From: an uncultured Alphaproteobacteria bacterium
GTDB taxonomy: Bacteria; Pseudomonadota; Alphaproteobacteria; UBA2966
NCBI GenBank assembly: GCA_958295725.1
Contig: OY282368.1
Location: forward strand, 1,218,124-1,282,123
Direction: 5' to 3'
DNA: 64,000 nucleotides
Shown: piece by piece, positions 54,133-60,827 of the stretch
Numbering within the stretch: the first letter of the stretch is position 1
Layout of the letters: every line of letters begins with the position of its first letter
Notes under the pieces: generated by a model
What the model was told of the DNA's origin: nothing
The model's database searches: none
Seen by the model: the letters and a program-made list of their open reading frames with translations, nothing else
Translations under genes and position numbers: made by a program

Positions 54133-54765
54133 ATGACAGTCGCTTTCGACACGCTCCGGGCGGCGACGCGCCTGCGGGAAGAAGCGGGTTTCGACGAGAG
54201 TCAGGCCCGGGTCCTCGTCGACACCCTCGCCGAGGGTTTGTCCGAATCCCTGGCGACCAAGGTCGATCTGGAGGGGACGGAGAGCGCGCTGCGGTCCGAC
54301 CTGGAGAAGGTCGAGACGTCGTTGCGGTCCGACCTGAAGAAGGTCGAGACGTCGTTGCGCGGCGAGATCGCGGATCTGCGGTCCGACCTGGAGAAGGTCG
54401 AGACGTCGTTGCGCGGCGAGATCGTGGACCTGCGGTCCGACTTGGAGAAGGTCGAGACGTCGTTGCGGTCCGACTTGGAGAAGACCGAGACGTCGTTGCG
54501 GTCCGACCTGGAGAAGGTCGAGGCGTCGTTGCGGGCCGACCTGGAGAAGGTCGAGACGTCGTTGCGGTCCGACCTGGAGAAGGTCGAGACGTCGTTGCGG
54601 TCCGACCTGGAGAAGGTCGAGACGTCGTTGCGGTCCGACCTGGAGAAGGTCGAGACGTCGTTGCGCGGCGAGATGCGGGAACTGGAGCAGCGCATGACCA
54701 TCCGGCTCGGCGGGATGATGGTCGTCGCCGTCGGTCTCGTCGCGGCGGCGGTCCGGTTTCTGTAG
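54133..54765 (+). CDS. Hendecad-repeat coiled-coil membrane protein, copy 1
   Basis: A 210-residue protein. The N-terminal helix VAFDTLRAATRLREEAGFDESQARVLVDTL and LATKVDL match the DUF1640/CCDC90-type pattern. Residues 53-176 consist of ten 11-residue repeats of LRSDLEKVETS with two 7-residue inserts (LRGEIAD, LRGEIVD). The protein ends with one membrane helix, GGMMVVAVGLVAAAVRFL. Eleven-residue periodicity gives an almost straight coiled coil. The 33-bp DNA repeats are nearly identical. A close copy lies at 59935. It would be a C-terminally anchored rod; its function in DGR loci is unknown. Confidence 0.85.
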   Translation: MTVAFDTLRAATRLREEAGFDESQARVLVDTLAEGLSESLATKVDLEGTESALRSDLEKVETSLRSDLKKVETSLRGEIADLRSDLEKVETSLRGEIVDLRSDLEKVETSLRSDLEKTETSLRSDLEKVEASLRADLEKVETSLRSDLEKVETSLRSDLEKVETSLRSDLEKVETSLRGEMRELEQRMTIRLGGMMVVAVGLVAAAVRFL

Positions 54766-54995
54766 GCGCCGTTCGGCGAGGGGTGGGAGAACCGCCCGTT
54801 TCTCGCCCGGGTGCGCCGTCCGGAAAGATCCTGTCCGCGCCCAAGGAACCCCGCCCCGCGCGCGTCCGAACCCGCGAACCCGGAACCCGGACCGCGGGAG
54901 GCTTCCGTATGCTCGAGCGCGACGGCGCGGCGCTGGTTCGCCGCGCCCCGGTCCGGCGGTTGCGTCCGCCGCGCCGCCCCTCTACCGTCACCGGC

Positions 54996-55976
54996 ATGAC
55001 GACGCCTTCGTGGAAAACGGCGCGGCCTGCCGGGCGGCGTGGGCGGCCCGTCCTTCTCGTCCTCGCCGTGGCGGCGCTGGTCATCCCTCACCCCCTGACG
55101 GTGGACGCGGCGGAACCGGACGCGCGCCTGTTCGCCGCCCAGGCGCTGGCCCTGCGCGCGGCGGGTCTCGCCGGCGACGGGGCGGCGGGGCGGGTCCTGG
55201 CCGCCATGCCGGGGACCGGGATGGTGGGCGATGCGGAGGTGCTGTCCGCCCTGTGGCGCCCGTTCTTCGCCAACGCCGTCGTCGCGCTGGGGCGGCTGCG
55301 CTCGCCCGCTCCGGCGGCGCTCTACTACAACCCGCTGCTCGACGTCGCGGCCCTGACCCGGTGGGAGAGGGAGGGCGGCGCCTGGCGGGTGGCCTCGGCC
55401 CGCGCCCTGCCGGGCGAGCGGCTGAACGACCCGGAGGCTGCTCCGGCGCTCGCGCCGCCATGGACGGCGGCAGAAGACCCGATGGAGGCGCTGGCGCTGG
55501 CTGCCGCCGCGCGCCTCGGCGCTTTCCGCCGCGCCCATCCGGCGCCGGAGACGCGGGCCGGGCCCAAGGGGCCCACCTTCGCCGCCGCGGCGGCCGACAT
55601 GCGCGCCGTGCTGCCGCGCCTGGCGTGGAACGCGGCCAGCGCCGCGCGCTGGGGTTCCGGGGCGATGCCGTGGCTCGGCCCGGCGCTGGCCGAGGTCGAG
55701 CGGGCGCTGGCGTCGCGCGACCCGGCGGCGCTGACGGCGGCCGCGCCCGATACCGACGCCGCGACCGCCGCCTCCCTGGCGGGCCTGCCGCCCGGCTTCG
55801 CGAACGGGCTGGCCCTCGACATGGTGCTGGACGCCGACGGCGGGCGCCGGCTGCTGATCGGCTCCCTGCCGGAGGACGGCGACGTCTACGTCATGGTCCT
55901 GTGCCGGATGGCGCTGACGCCGACGGGGAACGCCTGCGCGCTCCGCAGTTTCGCGCTGACGTCCCTGATCGAGTAG
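54996..55976 (+). CDS. Secreted protein of unknown function, DGR-linked
   Basis: A 326-residue protein with a basic start (KTARPAGRRGRP) and a signal sequence VLLVLAVAALVIPHPLTVDA, cleaved near residue 37. The mature part is Ala/Arg-rich with coherent blocks: FFANAVVALGRLRSPAPAAL, YYNPLLDVAALTRWE and LLIGSLPEDGDVYVMVLCRM. No family is recognised. The frame is open for 71 codons before this ATG but that part is Arg/Pro-rich. It stops 31 bp before the DGR target gene, so the two may be co-transcribed. Confidence 0.6.
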   Translation: MTTPSWKTARPAGRRGRPVLLVLAVAALVIPHPLTVDAAEPDARLFAAQALALRAAGLAGDGAAGRVLAAMPGTGMVGDAEVLSALWRPFFANAVVALGRLRSPAPAALYYNPLLDVAALTRWEREGGAWRVASARALPGERLNDPEAAPALAPPWTAAEDPMEALALAAAARLGAFRRAHPAPETRAGPKGPTFAAAAADMRAVLPRLAWNAASAARWGSGAMPWLGPALAEVERALASRDPAALTAAAPDTDAATAASLAGLPPGFANGLALDMVLDADGGRRLLIGSLPEDGDVYVMVLCRMALTPTGNACALRSFALTSLIE

Positions 55977-56007
55977 CCGAAGTTCGCGGCCGACCGGAGG
56001 AATGTCG

Positions 56008-58035
56008 ATGACCCGCTTGTCGAAACGCCGCCTCGTCCGGGCCGCCGCAGCGGCGGCCGCCCTGTCCCTCCTCTCCGCCATGCCGGTCCAGGGCGGCTTG
56101 TTGGACATGGCCTCGACGGCCTGGGGCGCCAAGAACCTCCATGACGACAAGAAGACACTCCTGGGGAGACTGGTGGGCGCTTTTGGTACGAGTGCGGCCG
56201 GCGTCATAGAGGACGACGAGAGCAAGTTCGAGAGGGGCCAGGGTATGACCAGGGAGGCGCAGGCGGACTTCTTCAAGGATCAGGTCACGGTCCTGGGCAT
56301 ACCGATTCTGAAGGCCGGAGACGCGGTCGCCGCCGTGAAGGAAGGGGTGAAGAAGAGGCTCGACGCGGTCAGGCGCAAGGTCGGGCGCTTCTTCGGCAAG
56401 ACCGGCGAGGCCGACGCCCGCGCCGCGCTGGCGGTCGGCGGGGACGAAAGGCATTTGTCCAGGGCCGGCATCCTCGGGAAGAGGCCGCTGCCGACGGCGA
56501 GGGTGTCGGCGCCGGCGGCCCCGGGACCCGGCTTGGGGGGCGCTCCGTCGCCGGACCCTTGGGCCGCCGCCGCGTGGCGTCCGGCCCGCGGCGCGTCCAC
56601 CGCCGCGCGGCGCCCGCCCGCCGAGGTCGCGGCGGTCGCTGCCCACGCGCTGGGTTGCTCGAACGTGTACATCGACCGTTTCTCGCTCGCCTACGACGAG
56701 TTCAAGGCGAGGATGCAGCGCCGCCGGGCGACCGGCGCCGACGTGAACTGTTCCGAGGTCGAGGCCCGCGGGAAGGACGCCCCGGAGAAGACGGACAGTG
56801 CGGCGACGGCCCCGAAGGGGAGCGTTTCCGATCTGTTGAAAGGCAGGCCCGGCGAGCGTTACGGGGTGATCGACGACGACGAGGCCGGGGATCCGGCGGA
56901 CGACTACCGGGCGAAACTGAAGGCGATGGAGGACGGCGGGGCCGGGGACGGGGCGGACGATTACCGGGCGAAGCCGGGCGCGGCCGGAGGGACGGCGGAT
57001 TACGCGAGCGCGCTCGACGCCCTCGGGCGCGAGGCGGAGGAGCGCGAACGTCGGGCCCGCCTGGAGAAGAAGCGCCGGAGCGTCGCCCCGGCCGACCGCG
57101 CGATGCGCGCGACTCGGGCGGCGGACACGAGGAGCGGCCCGGGCGAGGAATACGAGCGGGCCGGCCGGCTCCGCGCCGGCGAGGAGGTCCGGGTGACGGG
57201 CGAGGCCGACGGCGGCTGGCTCCGGGTCGAGACCGGGGACGGAGTCCGGGGTTTCGTCCGGGCGGCGCTGATGGAGGCGGGCTCGCGATGGGCGGACGGC
57301 GAGACGTTCCGGGACTGCCCCGAGTGCCCGGAGATGGTGGTAGTGCCCGCCGGAAGTTTCATGATGGGTTCGCCCCCCGGCGAGGAGTACCGTGACGACG
57401 ACGAAGGTCCGGTGCACAGCGTGACGATCGCGGAGCCGTTCGCGGTCGGCGTGTACGAGGTGACGTTCGACGAGTGGGACGCGTGCGTGTCGGGCGGCGG
57501 CTGCGGCGGCTACCGGCCCGATGACGAGGGCTGGGGCCGCGGGAACCGCCCGGTTATCAACGTGAGTTGGCAGGACGCGCGCGCCTATGTCGCGTGGTTG
57601 TCGGAGAAGACGGGTGAGGAGTATCGCCTGTTGAGCGAGTCGGAGTGGGAGTATGCGGCGCGTGCGGGTACGACGACGCGGTATTCGTGGGGTGACGGCG
57701 TCGGGTCGAACCGGGCGAACTGTTACGATGACCGGTGTGGAGACAGCTGGGAGTACACCGCCCCGGTTGGGAGTTTCGCGGCGAACGGGTGGGGTTTGCA
57801 CGACGTGCACGGGAACGTGTGGGAGTGGGTGGAGGACTGCTGGAACGGGAGCTATGCGGGCGCGCCGTCGGACGGGCGCGCGTGGGTGTCGGGGGACTGC
57901 GGTCGGCGCGTTTTGCGCGGTGGGTCCTGGAGCAACAGTCCGGGGAACCTCCGATCGGCGCTCCGCGACAGGCTCGACACCGGAGACCGGGACTACTACG
58001 CCGGCTTCCGCGTGGCCCGGACGCTCGCCCCTTGA
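56008..58035 (+). CDS. DGR target: secreted SH3b + FGE-sulfatase (C-type lectin fold) protein
   Basis: A 675-residue protein. It has a signal peptide (AAAAAALSLLSAMPVQG), a long poorly conserved region (about 30-360), an SH3b domain (about 363-425: GEEVRVTGEADGGWLRV) and a C-terminal formylglycine-generating-enzyme-like domain (about 436-675: MVVVPAGSFMMGSPPGEE, WEYAARAGTTTRYSWGD, HDVHGNVWEWVEDC, RRVLRGGSW). Codons 632-673 are the variable repeat. Eleven codons there differ from the template: S642, S644, G646, L652, D654, L656, D660, D662, Y663, Y664, A665. The FGE fold is a known DGR binding scaffold. The ATG at 56008 has CGGAGG seven bases upstream. Confidence 0.9.
   Translation: MTRLSKRRLVRAAAAAAALSLLSAMPVQGGLLDMASTAWGAKNLHDDKKTLLGRLVGAFGTSAAGVIEDDESKFERGQGMTREAQADFFKDQVTVLGIPILKAGDAVAAVKEGVKKRLDAVRRKVGRFFGKTGEADARAALAVGGDERHLSRAGILGKRPLPTARVSAPAAPGPGLGGAPSPDPWAAAAWRPARGASTAARRPPAEVAAVAAHALGCSNVYIDRFSLAYDEFKARMQRRRATGADVNCSEVEARGKDAPEKTDSAATAPKGSVSDLLKGRPGERYGVIDDDEAGDPADDYRAKLKAMEDGGAGDGADDYRAKPGAAGGTADYASALDALGREAEERERRARLEKKRRSVAPADRAMRATRAADTRSGPGEEYERAGRLRAGEEVRVTGEADGGWLRVETGDGVRGFVRAALMEAGSRWADGETFRDCPECPEMVVVPAGSFMMGSPPGEEYRDDDEGPVHSVTIAEPFAVGVYEVTFDEWDACVSGGGCGGYRPDDEGWGRGNRPVINVSWQDARAYVAWLSEKTGEEYRLLSESEWEYAARAGTTTRYSWGDGVGSNRANCYDDRCGDSWEYTAPVGSFAANGWGLHDVHGNVWEWVEDCWNGSYAGAPSDGRAWVSGDCGRRVLRGGSWSNSPGNLRSALRDRLDTGDRDYYAGFRVARTLAP
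57902..58026 (+). repeat. DGR variable repeat (VR)
   Basis: 125 bp at the 3' end of the target gene align without gaps to the template repeat at 59568-59692. There are 15 differences. Fourteen fall on template adenines (7 A to G, 4 A to T, 3 A to C) out of 31 adenines; only one of 94 other positions differs (T to G at 58020, silent). The first 29 bp, which lack adenine, and the last 25 bp before the silent change are otherwise identical. Confidence 0.95.
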
Positions 58036-58063
58036 ATCCTTACCTCTTTACCTCGTGGGGGGT

Positions 58064-58084
58064 CCGGGGGGCCGCGCCCCCCGG
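58064..58084. other. Perfect hairpin 37 bp after the VR
   Basis: CCGGGGGGC pairs with GCCCCCCGG over 9 bp around a CGC loop, just after the target gene's stop codon and before avd. In the Bordetella phage DGR a hairpin downstream of the VR aids target recognition. This one is in a comparable place but its spacing and loop differ. It could equally attenuate transcription; no T-run follows. Confidence 0.5.
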
Positions 58085-58111
58085 CCGATTTTCCGGTGGT
58101 GACGCGGTTCG

Positions 58112-58504
58112 GTGAGCGCCGCGGACGATGCGCCGCCGGAGCCGGCGTCCGGCGCCCGCGCCGTCGGGCCGGCCCTCGAATCGCACTACCGCTTCCTTCT
58201 CTGGCTGGTCCCGGCAGTGGAACGCTTCCCGCGCAGGCAGAAGTTCCTGCTCGGCGACCGCATCCAGACGACCGCGCTCGACGTGCTGGAGGCCCTGATA
58301 GAGGCGACCTACACCCGGAGCCGTGCCGGCCATCTCGCCCGCGCCAATCTCGGCGTCGAGAAGCTGCGTTTCCTGTTCCGGCTGGCCCACGACCTGCGCC
58401 ATCTGGACCGGCGGCGCTACGAGCACGCGGCGCGGAGCCTCGACGAGACCGGGCGCAAAGTCGGCGCCTGGAACAAGGCGCACCGTGACCGCGAAGGCGC
58501 ATGA
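58112..58504 (+). CDS. avd: DGR accessory variability determinant Avd
   Basis: A 130-residue helical protein of the Avd family, which forms a pentameric four-helix barrel that binds RT and template RNA. The family core is clear: HYRFLLWLVPAVERFPR, KFLLGDRIQTTALDVLEAL, ANLGVEKLRFLFRLAHDL, YEHAARSLDETGRKVGAW. The start is GTG. A 49-bp piece of its 5' coding region is repeated exactly at 59834-59882. It overlaps the RT gene by 20 bp. Confidence 0.9.
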   Translation: MSAADDAPPEPASGARAVGPALESHYRFLLWLVPAVERFPRRQKFLLGDRIQTTALDVLEALIEATYTRSRAGHLARANLGVEKLRFLFRLAHDLRHLDRRRYEHAARSLDETGRKVGAWNKAHRDREGA

Positions 58505-59759
58505 CCTGTTCGACGGCATCGCCTCGTTCCCGGCGCTCCGCGCGGCCGCCCTGCGCGCCGCTGCCGGCAAGCGGGCGAAGCCGGGTCCGGCGGCCTTCCT
58601 CGCCAACCTGGAGACGGAGATACTGCGGCTGGAGCGCGACCTGCGCGGCGGGCGCTACCGGCCGGGCCGCTACAGGACGATCGAGATCTTCGACCCGAAG
58701 CACCGGATCGTCTCTGCCGCGCCGTTCCGCGACCGGGTGGCGCATCACGCCTTTTGCGCCGTCGTCGAGCCCCTGTTCGAGCGCGGCTTCGTCCACGACA
58801 GCTACGCCAACCGCGAAGGCAAGGGAACGCACCGGGCTGTGGCCCGTTACGAGAAGTTCCGGGACCGCTTCCGCCATGTCCTGCGCTGCGACGTGTGGCG
58901 CTACTTCCCGGCCATCGACCACGCGATATTGAAGCGCGACCTGCGGCGGCGCATCGCCTGTCCGCGCACGCTGGCGCTGGCGGACCGCATCGTCGACGGC
59001 TCGAACTCGCAGGAGCCGGTCCGCCTCTATTTTCCCGGCGACGACCTGTTCGCGCCGTTCGCGCGCCGGCGCGGCCTGCCGATCGGCAACCTGACGAGCC
59101 AGTTCTTCGCCAACGTCTATCTCGACGGGTTCGACCACTTCTGCAAGGAGGCGCTGCGGGCCAAGGGCTATCTGCGTTACGTGGACGACTTCGCCCTCTT
59201 TGACGACGACCCCGAGCGGCTGGAGGACTGGCGGCGGCGCATCGCCGCCTTCCTGGAGGGCCGCCGCCTGCGGCTCCATCCGGCGAAGACCTGGATCGCG
59301 GCGACGGGAGAGCCGTCGCGGTTCCTGGGCTTCGTGCTTCTCCCGGGCGGGCGCCGCCGCCTGCCGGAAGAGAACGTGCGGCGCTTCCGCGGCCGTCTGC
59401 GGGGGCTGCGCGACCGCTGGCGGGCCGACGCGGTCTCGCGCGCGGAAATCGAGCGTCGGGTGGGCGCGTGGATCGCCCATGCCGAACACGCGGATACGTG
59501 GCGCCTGCGCCGCGCGATCTTCCGCGACGGGTGGTTCGACCCGTCCCGGGGGCTTGGCCGCCCCCCTGTCGGCGCGTTTTGCGCGGTGGGTCCTGGAACA
59601 ACAATCCGAGGAACCTCCGATCGGCGAACCGCAACAGGAACGACACCGGAAACCGGAACAACAACAACGGCTTCCGCGTGGCCCGTACGCTCCGCCGCCG
59701 GAGCCGGCGTCCCCGCGGGGCCGCCGGGCGCGCCCGCGAGCGTCCAGGGGCGGTCATGA
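58485..59759 (+). CDS. DGR-type reverse transcriptase, reading through the template repeat
   Basis: A 424-residue reverse transcriptase. Palm motifs include DVWRYFPAIDHAIL, the DGR-specific LPIGNLTSQFFAN (198-210), the catalytic YVDD at 232-235, and GFVLLPGGRR. The start is GTG, overlapping avd by 20 bp. Conventional RT homology ends near residue 355 (FDPSRGLGRPP). The frame then stays open across the whole TR and adds about 66 residues (for example VGAFCAVGPGTT) before TGA. It copies TR RNA into adenine-mutagenised cDNA for transfer into the VR. Confidence 0.93.
   Translation: MTAKAHDLFDGIASFPALRAAALRAAAGKRAKPGPAAFLANLETEILRLERDLRGGRYRPGRYRTIEIFDPKHRIVSAAPFRDRVAHHAFCAVVEPLFERGFVHDSYANREGKGTHRAVARYEKFRDRFRHVLRCDVWRYFPAIDHAILKRDLRRRIACPRTLALADRIVDGSNSQEPVRLYFPGDDLFAPFARRRGLPIGNLTSQFFANVYLDGFDHFCKEALRAKGYLRYVDDFALFDDDPERLEDWRRRIAAFLEGRRLRLHPAKTWIAATGEPSRFLGFVLLPGGRRRLPEENVRRFRGRLRGLRDRWRADAVSRAEIERRVGAWIAHAEHADTWRLRRAIFRDGWFDPSRGLGRPPVGAFCAVGPGTTIRGTSDRRTATGTTPETGTTTTASAWPVRSAAGAGVPAGPPGAPASVQGRS
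59568..59692 (+). repeat. DGR template repeat (TR)
   Basis: In the frame of the target gene it would read RRVLRGGSWNNNPRNLRSAN, RNRNDTGNRNNNNGFRVART: a run of AAC/AAT codons where the VR has Ser, Leu, Asp, Tyr and Ala. The adenine-rich AAC codons maximise the range of residues reachable by adenine mutagenesis. It lies 1.67 kb downstream of the VR in the same orientation, inside the 3' end of the RT frame in a different reading phase. Confidence 0.95.
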
Positions 59760-59833
59760 CGAGCGAAGCCCCGGCGTCCCTCTTGCCCCGCCCTGGCGGG
59801 GGAGGGGCGCCGGCGGCGGTTCTGTCTCCGACC

Positions 59834-59882
59834 CGGACGATGCGCCGCCGGAGCCGGCGTCCGGCGCCCGCGCCGTCGGGCC
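59834..59882 (+). repeat. Exact duplicate of the avd 5' coding region
   Basis: All 49 bp equal 58122-58170, which encode DDAPPEPASGARAVG of Avd. A further 20-bp piece (CGCCGCCGGAGCCGGCGTCC) stands at 59693-59712, starting at the first base after the TR. Neither copy continues into the rest of avd. Confidence 0.85.
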
Positions 59883-59934
59883 ATGATCGGGACGCGAGCT
59901 TGCGGGCCGTGTCCGGTCGCGTCAGAATGACGGG

Positions 59935-60654
59935 ATGACAGTCGCTTTCGACACGCTCCGGGCGGCGACGCGCCTGCGGGAAGAAGCGGGTTTCGACGAG
60001 AGTCAGGCCCGGGTCCTCGTCGACACCCTCGCCGAGGGTTTGTCCGAATCCCTGGCGACCAAGGTCGACCTGGAGGGGACGGAGAGCGCGCTGCGGTCCG
60101 ACCTGGAGAAGGTCGAGACGTCGTTGCGGTCCGACCTGGAGAAGGTCGAGACGTCGTTGCGGTCCGACCTGGAGAAGGTCGAGACGTCGTTGCGCGGCGA
60201 GATCGTGGAACTGCGGTCCGACCTGGAGAAGACCGAGACGTCGTTGCGGTCCGACCTGGAGAAGGTCGAGACGTCGTTGCGCGGCGAGATCGTGGATCTG
60301 CGGTCCGACCTGGAGAAGACCGAGACGTCGTTGCGGTCCGACCTGGAGAAGGTCGAGACGTCGTTGCGGTCCGACCTGGAGAAGGTCGAGACGTCGTTGC
60401 GTGGCGAGATCGCGGACCTGCGGTCCGACCTGGAGAAGGTCGAGACGTCGCTGCGGTCCGATTTGGAGAAGGTCGAGACGTCGTTGCGGTCCGACCTGGG
60501 GAAGGTCGAGACGTCGTTGCGGTCCGACCTCGGGAAGGTCGAGACGTCGTTGCGCGGCGAGATGCGGGAACTGGAGCAGCGCATGACCATCCGGCTCGGC
60601 GGGATGATGGTCGTCGCCGTCGGTCTCGTCGCGGCGGCGGTCCGGTTTCTGTAG
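59935..60654 (+). CDS. Hendecad-repeat coiled-coil membrane protein, copy 2
   Basis: A 239-residue protein whose first 52 and last 34 residues are the same as those of the protein at 54133. The central rod is longer: twelve 11-residue repeats (LRSDLEKVETS, two with LGKVETS) and three 7-residue inserts (LRGEIVE, LRGEIVD, LRGEIAD). The upstream 35 bp match copy 1, and the downstream 130 bp match partly. This is a recent duplication that now brackets the DGR. The single membrane helix GGMMVVAVGLVAAAVRFL is at the C-terminus. Confidence 0.85.
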   Translation: MTVAFDTLRAATRLREEAGFDESQARVLVDTLAEGLSESLATKVDLEGTESALRSDLEKVETSLRSDLEKVETSLRSDLEKVETSLRGEIVELRSDLEKTETSLRSDLEKVETSLRGEIVDLRSDLEKTETSLRSDLEKVETSLRSDLEKVETSLRGEIADLRSDLEKVETSLRSDLEKVETSLRSDLGKVETSLRSDLGKVETSLRGEMRELEQRMTIRLGGMMVVAVGLVAAAVRFL

Positions 60655-60827
60655 GCGCGGTTCGGCGGGTGATGGGACGGTCCGCCGTTCCCCGTCCGGG
60701 CGCGCGCCGCCCGGGAAAATGCGCCCGGCTTCCAAGGACTCCCGCTTCGCGCGCGTCCGAACTCGTGAACCCGGCGCCCGGGCCGTTGCGGCATGCGTCC
60801 GGCGAACGGTCGAGAGGGAGGCGGGAT

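Noticed and set aside
54290..54665. Regular 33-bp repeats that could be mistaken for a CRISPR array
   Set aside because: The units are contiguous without unique spacers, in frame, and encode the LRSDLEKVETS rod. No cas gene is present in the window.
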